DNA of 64,000 nucleotides from Mastigias papua (Eukaryota; Cnidaria; Scyphozoa; Rhizostomeae; Mastigiidae): NCBI GenBank assembly GCA_964019165.1, contig OZ025274.1, positions 15,774,858 to 15,838,857 of the forward strand, read 5' to 3'. Shown piece by piece: positions 20,048 to 32,425 of this stretch (position 1 is its first letter; each line of letters starts with the position of its first letter). The notes under the pieces were generated by a model. It saw only the letters and a program-made list of their open reading frames with translations, ran no database searches and was not told where the DNA came from. The position numbers and the translations under genes were made by a program.

Positions 20048-23000
20048 TATATATATATATGTACGCACACGATTTTAGGAATATCAGAATTGTTTTATTA
20101 GGAGAATACATTTCTTCAAGAATATGATTTAAAGTCATCAATTAACGCAAGTTTTTTCTTTTGTAAGTAACCGAGTACAAGACTTAATTGTAAACGTTTC
20201 TTTTTTCTGGACCTTTTTAGTTACATATTTTATATTATATTTTATTTTCTGGACCTCTTTCTGGCCTTCTAATTTTTAGTTGCTCCTTATGAAAAACAAA
20301 CATGTAACTGGGTTTGTGTCTTTGCTTAGAATTATTCGAGGGTGACATGGTGATGAACCCTTTACTGAGGAGGAGCATACTTGGAGGTCTCTATAAAAGA
20401 AGCGCTTTAATTGATAGCGATAACAAATGGGAAGATGGAATCGTGCCATATGACCTCGACTCGAGCCTATGTAAGCTTCTTTTCCAATCATTTTTGTTGT
20501 CAACTGTTACATTAGACCCAGTAAATTGCTTTAGTCTCACTTTATCTGCAATTCCATTCTTTAGAAAGCTGGGTCAATTGAATGTTTTTAGTTAACCTCT
20601 TTTACATCTTCAAAAATTAAGAATTTTGTTGCAAAGCCATTACGATTTTTTCATACATATTCCTTCATAGAATCCCTTCGTTTGATTAATAATTTTGTTC
20701 ATAGCCAAAGAAGTACTATCAAGTTTGAAGAAAGCTTTCAGAGAATTTGAAAAGTACACATGTGTCAGATTTGTCCCCCGTGAATCTCAACGGGATTACA
20801 TCCTATTCAAGTCCGAGCCTCATAAGTACTGACTTCTATTTTTATTACTTTACTTTGTTCATTATATGACACTGTTCTTATGGCTGTGATGTACCTTTTC
20901 ATAATGATGAGTCTCATGTCAAACATCAAACTCTGAAATTTCTAATTTTTTAATGCAGAGAAGCCAGATCTACAACACCATTTATTTGTCTCTCTTATTT
21001 GATAGACAGGATAACTTTCGACCACAGTCGTAGAGTGTAATTTTAAATTTGAGAATGACTTTACCTTTAAGGAATTTAAAAGGATTTTTTTGATTAACTA
21101 ATGCATTATTTCTAATGTTTATATTGGATTAAAAGGAAATGAATTGGGTTAATCTGGATTTAAAATGTGTGGAAAATTGATAGAATTTTGGAAAATATCG
21201 GATTGAAACAATTTAATTAACCTATTTTCTTATATGCGAGGAAGTAAAAACTTCTTATCAAACTTACGGCAAAATACAGTTTTAAGTTCTTGATATTTGG
21301 TCGCTTGAGATGATTTCGTGGGTGTCATTTTATCTTTCATTAAAGTGCAACTGAATTCAAAATTATAGACGAAGTAAGAAACTGTAAAGGGGAGAGTGGG
21401 AATTTTTTTTGATTGATTTAAGTGCAATTTCTACTGCTACTAACAAGCGATAATTGTCTCTTACGAGTGATGCAAAATGTTTTTCTAGATTGATACCCCT
21501 TTGTGTTAGGCTCCCATTCTTCTTTGAATTCTTTTACGTCTCCTCTGATCTATAGAAACAGTTTTACTAATAGCAGACTATTTTGTAGAACAACCAAGGC
21601 CTTGTTATGTATTTTATTGAAACGTAATCCCAACTTGCTCGTAGATTGTTCTGTTATAAATTATGCAAATTAGAAGTCTCAGTAAGTAGCTGGGAATTAA
21701 AGCTCTACCTTGTGAACTTGGCTTCTTAATCATGGTTCCCACTATGGTGTAAGAGCATTAAGTTCACTAGTCGTATTAAGTTTCCCTTCTTATCGTAATA
21801 AAACAGTCGATATTCCCATCGTGGTTTTTGTCGCATTGCACAAGACTGGATATTGAATATACCGGTGGATTTTTGCGATTATTAAGCATTTCTATACTCT
21901 ATCAAAAGAGTTGGAAGAGAACTGAAATGAAAAGGGTACCTAAGGGTATCCGTCAAGTGGGAAGTGTTCTCAAATCGAAGTCTACCAAACCCATTCTTAC
22001 CGCCTCCCAACTTAAATTCCCTATCGATCGACCGATGTCTAGGCATTCGCATTAATTTTTCTATGCCAATGACCTCTACTGTGAAGTCCAGAAAGAAGAT
22101 GCGTTGATAAATATATACAAAACTTGATATTATATATAACTATGTACAAAAGAGAAGACTACTAGCATTTTAAGCGTATATCGTGAGCGTAGAACGAGAA
22201 CATATCTTGTAAACGTAAAACGTGAACTGAACAGGAAACTACAATCATACTCCAATAAAGAAGTGTTAATGTTCTGAACAATGGACTAGTGTCCAGGCTA
22301 CTAAGAATCATTAGGTCTCAGACCTCAGTATTTGACATCTATTTCAGTTTTCATAATGCATCATATATGACTCTGAACTGTTTTACAGATTTTTTCATGC
22401 AATAGTATTTTACTTTTCATTGGTTCCATGTTTTAGGACGTATCGCAATAGATGTTAACTAGTCCTGTGCTTTGTCGCCTAGTGGAAACCAAGGCTTACA
22501 CATGAGGTCTTCATATGGAAACCAGAGTTTATATATGAGGTCTTCATATGGAAACCAAGGTTTACAAATGAGGTCTTCATATGGAACCCAGGGTTTACAT
22601 GTGAGGTCTTCATATGGAAACCAGGTTTTACAAATTAGATCTTCGTATGACTGTGAGTAAACTATTAGTGAATTTTTTACTCTAGGTGTAGTTCAAATGT
22701 TGGTAAAGTTCGCGGCCCTCAGATAATTTCTTTGGGACCTGGCTGCTTTCGTCTGGGGACAGTTCTCCACGAGATGATGCATGCACTTGGAGTTGTTCAT
22801 GAGCAAAGTCGACCGGATCGAGATTTTCACGTGAAAATATTGAAAGAAAATATAGATGAAGGTAAGTATGGATATGAAAAAATTGTCAAATTTGAGAGTA
22901 TAATAATGGCATACCATGAAAATATGATGTAGAAGCATTTGATATGGTTGGCTTTTATATGTCACGTGATGCTCTCTTGCTCTGCAATTGCCAATATGGC

Positions 23001-25656
23001 GTCAGTGTAAATGAAGTGTTTCCGATTACGCTTCATGTATTGCTTGAGCACAAACATTTCATGTCTGTATTTTGTTTCAAAGTGTACTTCTCCTAAATGT
23101 GATCACATGGGTGTAAACATACATCACTGCTCCTCTATACTGATAGTGTTTCGTACTAAATTTTTGTGGATGTTTCCGAAGGGCAACAGGATAAACAATA
23201 AAGTCTTCACTGTTGAGCAATGGGAATCTTGACTACATTGTAATCATGCTTCAACGGTGTTCTCCCGTAATTCATCGAGTTTATATTCAGGATTGCTTTG
23301 GTTAAAGTTGTAAGTCATAGTGTACATCTGTTTTTTGTCATTCTTTCCTTTGTGTTTTTCTGAAGACTGACACACAAATTATCCTCAAAAATGCTAGATA
23401 AATGTATTTCCTGTCTACAGAGTATATCCACAACTTTAGAAAATATAACTTTAATGACATCACAGACTTGAATGTGCCGTACAACTTTGCTGTAAGTTAT
23501 TTGAATTTGTTTTTTTTATTTGATATTGATCGTTTGTCATTTACCAAGAATTTCAACATGTAAATAACTTCTTTTTTTCATAGTTAACTAGTGTTGTTTG
23601 CTGTTGCAGCTTAGTAAACAATAGAAATAGATAAAAATAGCATTTTTATTCAGTTTCATGATATGATACTTTTCTTGACTTTGTTAAAAGTTAGCTATCT
23701 TCTTGTTGCTAAGGAGGACAGTTTATCTCTGACTTACTGTTCAATCCTGCTATAAATATTCAATAATAGTATTCAATACTGCTATAAATATTCAATAATA
23801 GTATTCACTACTGCTATAAATATTCAATAATAGTATTCAATCCTGCTATAAATATTCAATAATAGTATTCAATACTGCTATAAATATTCAATAATAGTAT
23901 TCAATACTGCTATAAATATTCAATAATAGTATTCAATACTGCTATAAATATTCAATAATAGTATTCAATACTGCTATAAATATTCAGTAATAGTATTTAA
24001 TACTGCTATAAATATTCAATAATAGTATTTAATACTGCTATAAATATTCAATAATAGTATTCAATACTGCTATAAATATTCAATAATAGTATTCAATACT
24101 GCTATAAATATTCAATAATAGTATTCAATACTGCTATAAATATTCAATAATAGTATTCAATACTGCTATAAATATTCAATAATAGTATTCAATACTGCTA
24201 TAAATATTCAGTAATAGTATTTAATACTGCTATAAATACTCAATAATAGTATTTAATACTGCTATAAATATTCAATAATAGTATTCAATACTGCTATAAA
24301 TATTCAACAATAGTATTCATACTGCTATAAATATTCAACAATAGTATTCAATCCTGCTACAAATATTCATCTATTACTCTTCGTACAACATAAGGGAAAC
24401 AGGTAACAATGAAATAAGAAGTAGCAAACAGACACGTGACTATGGCTGCTAAAAGTCTAATCGCTCCTGGCGTGGTCTAGAGGTACTGCACCTGCAGAAA
24501 ATATCAGTGTATTTTAAAGCTAATAAAAATGAAAACTTCTTTTCATTTTCAAAATTCTTTACACACAACCATACTCTTCACTATTTCTATTTATATCTGG
24601 TTGTTGCTATCCTTGTATATGTTTAAATAAATACAACAAAACATAATAATACTTATAAGGAGTAGAAATCACAAGGCAGAATTAACATAATTAGATGAGT
24701 AGAAGTTCTGCATTGTCCCATACTTTCCCTCATTTGCAAAACACATAATATGTTGATCGTATAGCAATACCCGTTAGCGTCCTTATTATATATTTAATGT
24801 GTTTGTCGTCAAGACCAGTCTCTTTGAGCATGATGGACAAGTTATTTGAGTGAAGAGAGAAGACTCCTAAAGTGCTAATAGACAGACTGATAAATTTAAC
24901 ACTGTCAAATAGATGTTTTGGGAGTCTTATCAAATCTTCACAATTTTTGTTTTACATACAGCATTGGTCAAAAGATTAGTTCCAAAACCAACAGTTAGTT
25001 CCAGAATGTAGAGGCATTCTCTAGTAATATTACAAATGTACTGATAGGATAAGGGCGTCAGTAGAATCATGCTGTTATTAATGCCTGTCCTGCTTAAAAG
25101 AAAAGGGAAGAGAACTAACGATAATTCACCCATAGAAATAAATCGAATATTTCCATGAAGGGTGGCTTGTTCTGGAAGTACGTACGTCTGCAGGCAGTTG
25201 CTAAGTTTTAAGTTCCAAGGAGTACAGGCGTACATTATTAAAGGGCAACAAGTAGCAAGTCTTTTTAGAGGATTTCGCTCTAAGATTATACTCGATATAC
25301 TATTTATCCATGAATATTAGAATTGAATTTTATCAGTTTTCATGACATTATGAGATTGCTATCTCTTTCAGAGCATAATGCATTACAGGAATACAGCTTT
25401 TAGTAGGAATGGTAGACCAACGCTGGAAAGTATACATTTTCCTGACATGAAATTTGGCCAACGTAAAATGTTCAGTCAAGGTGACATTGATCAGGTTAAC
25501 AGACTCTACTCCTGTAATTCAAAACACGTGGCACAGAACAAAAAGCAGCAGGCTGCTTCAGTGATAAGGACCGAGAATGATGGAGATGTCATTCCAAATA
25601 ACTTTGACAAAATGGACAATGGACAAGGCAATGAACGAGGTATTTATGACTTTTAG
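17175..25656 (+). CDS. Secreted astacin-family (M12A) zinc metalloprotease
   Basis: Seven exons: 17175-17274, 19752-19820, 20330-20470, 20705-20825, 22686-22861, 23421-23491 and 25372-25656. Phases agree and give 320 residues. Residues 1-17 (MRSCCLGVFLLIAAVSG) form a signal peptide. The propeptide carries LFEGDM, in which D62 is the expected aspartate switch that caps the zinc. Cleavage is likely after KR80, just before SALIDSDNKWEDGIVPY, the astacin mature N-terminus. The zinc site is HEMMHALGVVHE (H172, E173, H176, H182), and the Met-turn is SIMHY (227-231). The four cysteines expected for two disulfides are present (C123, C274 and C145, C164). After C274 there is only a polar tail of about 46 residues, with no EGF, CUB or ShK domain. 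A possible donor (cgag|gtattt, about 25640) would let the gene continue. It could digest matrix, act in development or be a venom component; sequence alone cannot say. Confidence 0.9.
17576..17649. repeat. (AT)n microsatellite, astacin intron 1
   Basis: About 37 uninterrupted AT units, followed by a TG/TGTGTT-rich tail to about 17720. The open frames over it on both strands are artefacts. Confidence 0.95.
18785..18935. repeat. GAAT/TTAA/GAAG tetranucleotide repeats, astacin intron 1
   Basis: Runs of gaat, then ttaa, then gaag units in direct succession. Confidence 0.85.
19968..20060. repeat. (AT)n microsatellite, astacin intron 2
   Basis: A long AT run with two small interruptions (attat and tttttat). 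Confidence 0.95.
22484..22650 (+). repeat. 33-bp tandem repeat, about five copies, astacin intron 4
   Basis: A unit containing atgaggtcttcatatggaaa repeats every 33 bp. One frame (22472-22660) stays open and reads an 11-residue repeat of the form MRSSYGNQGLQ. It sits about 35 bp before the 22686 acceptor of the exon with the zinc site. Its stop codon before that acceptor argues against it being an exon of the protease. Confidence 0.88.
23741..24370 (+). repeat. 32-bp minisatellite, about 19-20 copies, astacin intron 6
   Basis: A unit of tgctataaatattcaataat plus agtattcaatac repeats every 32 bp with few changes (ttcaat/tttaat, atact/atcct variants). It is 84% or more A+T. No coding potential is evident. 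Confidence 0.95.
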
Positions 25657-26700
25657 TTAATACTGCAAAAACCAGATGTATGCTCTTGAGACTTCTGATT
25701 AAGCGCGTATCTTGCAGTTGCCCTACTCATGACATCAAGCTGCTGAAAATTTTACAACAGTTTCTAACACTATCAGACCTTCTACCATCACAGCTCTTTA
25801 GATTATCATACTCTGAACATTAGAGTCAAGGACAAATGAAAGCAAATCAATTAAGTAATACGTGTCAACACCTTATAACATTCTAGCTGATTTTCCCACA
25901 CTTCTTTCGTAAAATTACCCATTACTACCGTTTCTAGCAAACACCTTGGTTTTTATCTTAACCAAACGTAATGCTTTGCAATGTGACCTGAACTCGAGTC
26001 ATCTTAGAAAGCCTCGATTTTCATTAAAAACCAAAGGCTGTAGCCTCACATTTGAAGAACAATCAGCTCACTTTCAGAACGATTCATTTTGCCAACAACC
26101 AAAGATTATAACCTTATTTATTAAACCATCGACCGTCCTCCAAGAGCTCGATTTTTCAAAACATCAGCAGTTGTAGTCCCACTTGACGAAAATATTTTCA
26201 CGAAAATACGACCAGTCTTCAACCTCCTTCATGTTCGGCGACAACTCACGCACTCGGCCATTAACGATAAATGCCTTATCGTCCCTTTTTACACCGGCCT
26301 TTAATAGCGACATTTTTCTTGAAGCGGCATCAAACCGGCCGCGATAGAACGGGCCGCATTTTCACAACATTTCACAACGACGCGCCGCTGTTTTTAAAAC
26401 CATTATTTGGACCCACTGAAACATTTTAGATATCTCTCCATTTACATTGATCGCAGTATTTTGCACACATCTAACCCACACTCAAATTCATTCAATTTGG
26501 TTGCAAATTGAACACTGACAACAATTACCAACTTTGTCAACAACGTAAGGCTACAGTCATGTCTTTTTGCCAATACATGACCTACTGAAATCACTTCATC
26601 TTACTTAAACCGACCCATATTTCGACCAACAGTTATACAATATCCATTCTAATTTATTAAAAACGATAACAATTTAACCTCAATAAATTTGACTCTACAT
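25657..26700. other. Astacin 3' flank and diverged left edge of the satellite array
   Basis: No exon was recognised. Around 26546 the text gtaaggctacagtcatgtc followed by a tgacc block aligns with the satellite core gtaaggctatagccttggt. A weaker trace (ccaaaggctgtagcct) lies near 26030. These look like decayed monomers outside the homogenised array. Confidence 0.5.
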
Positions 26701-26716
26701 AACATCCTGATGATAA

Positions 26717-29700
26717 TCAGCCATATTTGGCCAAAAAGTAAGGCTATAGCCTTGGTATTTTGCTCAAAAATGACCAAATTTGAAATTGATTGATTTTGAT
26801 TGAAGATTGAAAAGTGATGAAAATGAGCCATTTTTGGCCAAAAAGTAAGGCTATAGCCTTGGTATTTTGCTCAAAAATGACCAAATTTGAAATTGATTGA
26901 TTTTGATTGCGGATTGAAAAGTGATGAAAATGAGCCATTTTTGGCCAAAAAGTAAGGCTATAGCCTTGGTATTTTGCTCAAAAATGACCAAATTTGAAAT
27001 TGATTGATTTTGATTGAAGATTGAAAAGTGATGAAAATGAGCCATTTTTGGCCAAAAAGTAAGGCTATAGCCTTGGTATTTTGCTCAAAAATGACCAAAT
27101 TTGAAATTGATTGATTTTGATTGAAGATTGAAAAGTGATGAAAATGAGCCATTTTTGGCCAAAAAGTAAGGCTATAGCCTTGGTATTTTGCTCAAAAATG
27201 ACCAAATTTGAAATTGATTGATTTTGATTGAAGATTGAAAAGTGATGAAAATGAGCCATTTTTGGCCAAAAAGTAAGGCTATAGCCTTGGTATTTTGCTC
27301 AAAAATGACCAAATTTGAAATTGATTGATTTTGATTGAAGATTGAAAAGTGATGAAAATGAGCCATGTTTGGCCAAAAAGTAAGGCTATAGCCCTGGTAT
27401 TTTGCTCAAAAATGACCAAATTTGAAATTGATTGATTTTGATTGAAGATTGAAAAGTGATGAAAATGAGCCATTTTTGGCCAAAAAGTAAGGCTATAGCC
27501 TTGGTATTTTGCTCAAAAATGACCAAATTTGAAATTGATTGATTTTGATTGAAGATTGAAAAGTGATGAAAATGAGCCATTTTTGGCCAAAAAGTAAGGC
27601 TATAGCCTTGGTATTTTGCTCAAAAATGACCAAATTTGAAATTGATTGATTTTGATTGAAGATTGAAAAGTGATGAAAATGAGCCATGTTTGGCCAAAAA
27701 GTAAGGCTATAGCCCTGGTATTTTGCTCAAACATGACCAAATTTGAAATTGATTGATTTTGATTGAAGATTGAAAAGTGATGAAAATGAGCCATGTTTGG
27801 CCAAAAAGTAAGGCTATAGCCTTGGTATTTTGCTCAAAAATGACCAAATTTGAAATTGATTGATTTTGATTGAAGATTGAAAAGTGATGAAAATGAGCCA
27901 TGTATGGCCAAAAAGTAAGGCTATAGCCTTGGTATTTTGCTCAAAAATGACCAAATTTGAAATTGATTGATTTTGATTGAAGATTGAAAAGTGATGAAAA
28001 TGAGCCATTTTTGGCCAAAAAGTAAGGCTATAGCCTTGGTATTTTGCTCAAAAATGACCAAATTTGAAATTGATTGATTTTGATTGAAGATTGAAAAGTG
28101 ATGAAAATGAGCCATATTTGGCCAAAAAGTAAGGCTATAGCCTTGGTATTTTGCTCAAAAATGACCAAATTTGAAATTGATTGATTTTGATTGAAGATTG
28201 AAAAGTGATGAAAATGAGCCATGTTTGGCCAAAAAGTAAGGCTATAGCCTTGGTATTTTGCTCAAAAATGACCAAATTTGAAATTGATTGATTTTGATTG
28301 AAGATTGAAAAGTGATGAAAATGAGCCATTTTTGGCCAAAAAGTAAGGCTATAGCCTTGGTATTTTGCTCAAAAATGACCAAATTTGAAATTGATTGATT
28401 TTGATTGAAGATTGAAAAGTGATGAAAATGAGCCATTTTTGGCCAAAAAGTAAGGCTATAGCCTTGGTATTTTGCTCAAAAATGACCAAATTTGAAATTG
28501 ATTGATTTTGATTGAAGATTGAAAAGTGATGAAAATGAGCCATGTTTGGCCAAAAAGTAAGGCTATAGCCTTGGTATTTTGCTCAAAAATGACCACATTT
28601 GAAATTGATTGATTTTGATTGAAGATTGAAAAGTGATGAAAATGAGCCATTTTTGGCCAAAAAGTAAGGCTATAGCCTTGGTATTTTGCTCAAAAATGAC
28701 CAAATTTGAAATTGATTGATTTTGATTGAAGATTGAAAAGTGATGAAAATGAGCCATGTTTGGCCGAAAAGTAAGGCTATAGCCTTGGTATTTTGCTCAA
28801 AAATGACCAAATTTGAAATTGATTGATTTTGATTGAAGATTGAAAAGTGATGAAAATGAGCCATGTTTGGCCAAAAAGTAAGGCTATAGCCTTGGTATTT
28901 TGCTCAAAAATGACCAAATTTGAAATTGATTGATTTTGATTGAAGATTGAAAAGTGATGAAAATGAGCCATTTTTGGCCAAAAAGTAAGGCTATAGCCTT
29001 GGTATTTTGCTCAAAAATGACCAAATTTGAAATTGATTGATTTTGATTGAAGATTGAAAAGTGATGAAAATGAGCCATTTTTGGCCAAAAAGTAAGGCTA
29101 TAGCCTTGGTATTTTGCTCAAAAATGACCAAATTTGAAATTGATTGATTTTGATTGAAGATTGAAAAGTGATGAAAATGAGCCATTTTTGGCCAAAAAGT
29201 AAGGCTATAGCCTTGGTATTTTGCTCAAAAATGACCAAATTTGAAATTGATTGATTTTGATTGAAGATTGAAAAGTGATGAAAATGAGCCATGTTTGGCC
29301 AAAAAGTAAGGCTATAGCCTTGGTATTTTGCTCAAAAATGACCAAATTTGAAATTGATTGATTTTGATTGAAGATTGAAAAGTGACGAAAATGAGCCATT
29401 TTTGGCCAAAAAGTAAGGCTATAGCCTTGGTATTTTGCTCAAAAATGACCAAATTTGAAATTGATTGATTTTGATTGAAGATTGAAAAGTGATGAAAATG
29501 AGCCATTTTTGGCCAAAAAGTAAGGCTATAGCCTTGGTATTTTGCTCAAAAATGACCAAATTTGAAATTGATTGATTTTGATTGAAGATTGAAAAGTGAT
29601 GAAAATGAGCCATTTTTGGCCAAAAAGTAAGGCTATAGCCTTGGTATTTTGCTCAAAAATGACCAAATTTGAAATTGATTGATTTTGATTGAAGATTGAA

Positions 29701-30666
29701 AAGTGATGAAAATGAGCCATTTTTGGCCAAAAAGTAAGGCTATAGCCTTGGTATTTTGCTCAAAAATGACCAAATTTGAAATTGATTGATTTTGATTGAA
29801 GATTGAAAAGTGATGAAAATGAGCCATGTTTGGCCAAAAAGTAAGGCTATAGCCTTGGTATTTTGCTCACAAATGACCAAATTTGAAATTGATTGATTTT
29901 GATTGAAGATTGAAAAGTGATGAAAATGAGCCATTTTTGGCCAAAAAGTAAGGCTATAGCCTTGGTATTTTGCTCAAAAATGACCAAATTTGAAATTGAT
30001 TGATTTTGATTGAAGATTGAAAAGTGATGAAAATGAGCCATTTTTGGCCAAAAAGTAAGGCTATAGCCCTGGTATTTTGCTCAAAAATGACCAAATTTGA
30101 AATTGATTGATTTTGATTGAAGATTGAAAAGTGATGAAAATGAGCCATGTTTGGCCAAAAAGTAAGGCTATAGCCCTGGTATTTTGCTCAAAAATGACCA
30201 AATTTGAAATTGATTGATTTTGATTGAAGATTGAAAAGTGATGAAAATGAGCCATGTTTGGCCAAAAAGTAAGGCTATAGCCTTGGTATTTTGCTCAAAA
30301 ATGACCAAATTTGAAATTGATTGATTTTGATTGAAGATTGAAAAGTGATGAAAATGAGCCATTTTTGGCCAAAAAGTAAGGCTATAGCCTTGGTATTTTG
30401 CTCAAAAATGACCAAATTTGAAATTGATTGATTTTGATTGAAGATTGAAAAGTGACGAAAATGAGCCATTTTTGGCCAAAAAGTAAGGCTATAGCCTTGG
30501 TATTTTGCTCAAAAATGACCAAATTTGAAATTGATTGATTTTGATTGAAGATTGAAAAGTGACGAAAATGAGCCATTTTTGGCCAAAAAGTAAGGCTATA
30601 GCCTTGGTATTTTGCTCAAAAATGACCAAATTTGAAATTGATTGATTTTGATTGAAGATTGAAAAG
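26717..30666 (+). repeat. 107-bp satellite array, left block (about 37 monomers)
   Basis: Monomers of exactly 107 bp follow head to tail with only scattered single-base differences. Each has tttttggccaaaaa and aaggctatagcctt, both perfect 14-bp palindromes, separated by gt, followed by a TGATT-rich part (attgattgattttgattg). A frequent variant has catgtttgg in place of catttttgg. I see no strict higher-order pattern in the order of these variants. The many 64-residue minus-strand frames recurring every 107 bp are by-products: 107 is not divisible by three, so each frame closes after about 1.8 monomers. Confidence 0.98.
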
Positions 30667-31177
30667 TGTAAAATCACTCGATTTTACGGGATGCAAATAT
30701 AAAAGGAATGAGTCACAAAAATACAAACAGTTCCTGTTAACGATAAAATGTCTCTACTTATCTAACGAAAACGCAATACTCTAACGACGAACGGCGACTT
30801 TGACTGTACCTCACGACAACACTGTTAACGACGAGAACAATTTCTAACGACGACTTCACATAACGACTGACTACACAGAACATTACATGCCTTATTTATA
30901 CTAACACACATGACGTAACAACCTAATTATAACATATGGCGGACTAAGGGGGCAATGCAATGGCATGGTAACAGAACACAACAAACAACAGTATACTAAG
31001 ATTAGACAATACGTCACGGACAAGTAAAGCAACATGATGACAGTAACAGTTGGAGATGATGATGATGATGCAACACTTATGATGACGGGGCAACAAAAAA
31101 CGGAACACATAGGAACAGAGAACCAACGTTACTGCACATGACGAAATGAGGATAAAAATAAAACTAGTACTCTAACA
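30667..31177 (-). repeat. Long terminal repeat (3' LTR in element orientation)
   Basis: 511 bp with TG..CA ends. It differs from the right copy at an agaac/acaac position near 30970 and a catgatg/catcatg position near 31034. It contains a short GAT-rich run. The open frames inside are mirrored in the other LTR and are not genes. Confidence 0.93.
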
Positions 31178-31192
31178 TTACTCCCTCCTTCA
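31178..31192 (-). promoter_or_regulatory. Polypurine tract of the LTR element
   Basis: On the minus strand the bases just before the 3' LTR read gaaggagggagtaa, a purine tract in the position expected for priming plus-strand DNA. Confidence 0.7.
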
Positions 31193-31307
31193 AAAACAAG
31201 CCTCCTGGCTTGAATTTTTACAGAGAGTAGTGAAAAAAACTAAATAATAAATGAAACAGACAATAGACAAGACGTGCTACAACCTAAAAACATTTAAAGC
31301 AATCAAA

Positions 31308-31874
31308 CTACGTTATGCCATAATTGTCACTAATTCTTGAAACATTGTCTGAGGCTTGGTATAAGCGAGGATTTAAACACTCGGCATAAGTATACAAGTT
31401 CTGTTTTTGCTGAATTTCCTCTGATGGTACGACCAACAATTCTCTGTTCTTATCTTCAATGTCTCCTCCCTCATCATTTTCCACAACAACCCGAGTCTGT
31501 CGATTCGGTTCCGTTCCAAAGTTTATGTCTTTCTTGTCTAGTTCCGTGGTTATGTCCTTTAGCTTTTGTACAAGTTCACCGATATCCCGATTGATAGATT
31601 CAACCTCAATGGACGCTACTGGAATAGATCTTTGTGGCGGGGATAGGTCCATAGGAGAGACATGACAGCAAGAATATCTCCTTTCCCAGCAGTACTTGGC
31701 AACATGGCCGACCCTCAGGCAACAGTAGCATATGGGCCGGCCATCTTCACACCTATAGATGTTGGTACGATTCGCAAACGGATATTTGGTTCTCTCTTCA
31801 GCCATTCTAACTTTGTCAACCATGGCAGCAACAACTGATATGATAAGGTCTTTAACATCCTCCACTGAAATCAT
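31308..31874 (-). CDS. Gag-like zinc-knuckle protein of the LTR element
   Basis: 188 residues. A CCHC zinc knuckle (C49-x2-C52-x4-H57-x4-C62, within CYCCLRVGHVAKYC) identifies a nucleocapsid-like RNA-binding segment. A helical N-terminus (DVKDLIISVVAAMVDKVRMA) precedes it, and a charged segment with predicted coil character (VQKLKDITTELDKK) follows. It is far shorter than a full gag and has no major capsid-like domain I can recognise. The frame is intact and starts 41 bp inside the 5' LTR edge, after the primer-binding site. The start at 31874 is the first ATG. It may be a leftover of a larger gag or a protein that helps package the element RNA. Confidence 0.75.
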   Translation of the reverse strand: MISVEDVKDLIISVVAAMVDKVRMAEERTKYPFANRTNIYRCEDGRPICYCCLRVGHVAKYCWERRYSCCHVSPMDLSPPQRSIPVASIEVESINRDIGELVQKLKDITTELDKKDINFGTEPNRQTRVVVENDEGGDIEDKNRELLVVPSEEIQQKQNLYTYAECLNPRLYQASDNVSRISDNYGIT

Positions 31875-31895
31875 CTTGTCTCTGAAGGTAGGAGT

Positions 31896-31913
31896 TCCTC
31901 ACACGGGGCACCA
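31896..31913 (-). promoter_or_regulatory. Primer-binding site matching elongator tRNA-Met 3' end
   Basis: The plus strand reads tcctcacacggggcacca. This is the 18-nt 3' end of animal elongator tRNA-Met(CAT) as I know it, including the added CCA. It lies one base from the LTR edge at 31915. The minus-strand element RNA would therefore pair with this tRNA to prime first-strand synthesis. Confidence 0.85.
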
Positions 31914-31914
31914 A

Positions 31915-32425
31915 TGTAAAATCACTCGATTTTACGGGATGCAAATATAAAAGGAATGAGTCACAAAAATACAAACAGTTCCTGTTAACGATAAAATGTC
32001 TCTACTTATCTAACGAAAACGCAATACTCTAACGACGAACGGCGACTTTGACTGTACCTCACGACAACACTGTTAACGACGAGAACAATTTCTAACGACG
32101 ACTTCACATAACGACTGACTACACAGAACATTACATGCCTTATTTATACTAACACACATGACGTAACAACCTAATTATAACATATGGCGGACTAAGGGGG
32201 CAATGCAATGGCATGGTAACACAACACAACAAACAACAGTATACTAAGATTAGACAATACGTCACGGACAAGTAAAGCAACATCATGACAGTAACAGTTG
32301 GAGATGATGATGATGATGCAACACTTATGATGACGGGGCAACAAAAAACGGAACACATAGGAACAGAGAACCAACGTTACTGCACATGACGAAATGAGGA
32401 TAAAAATAAAACTAGTACTCTAACA
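31915..32425 (-). repeat. Long terminal repeat (5' LTR in element orientation)
   Basis: 511 bp, TG..CA ends, nearly identical to 30667-31177. It should hold the element promoter. The target duplication AAAG follows at 32426-32429. Confidence 0.93.

Larger units (their letters stand above)
30667..32425 (-). mobile_element. Compact LTR retrotransposon, probably non-autonomous, inserted in the satellite
   Basis: Two 511-bp direct repeats (30667-31177 and 31915-32425) differ at only two positions that I can find. Each starts TG and ends CA. Both flanks carry AAAG (30663-30666 and 32426-32429), and removing the element restores an intact satellite monomer, so this is a 4-bp target duplication. 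The internal part is only 737 bp and codes on the minus strand. The primer-binding site is next to the right LTR and a purine tract is next to the left LTR. There is no protease, reverse transcriptase, RNase H or integrase, so mobilisation would need enzymes supplied by another element. Confidence 0.93.

Noticed and set aside
30901..31126. Open frames inside the LTRs (also 32149-32374)
   Set aside because: They are the same in both LTRs and have no protein features. LTRs are expected to be noncoding.
31337..31665. Plus-strand frames opposite the gag-like ORF
   Set aside because: Shadows of the minus-strand CCHC frame, which agrees with PBS and PPT orientation.
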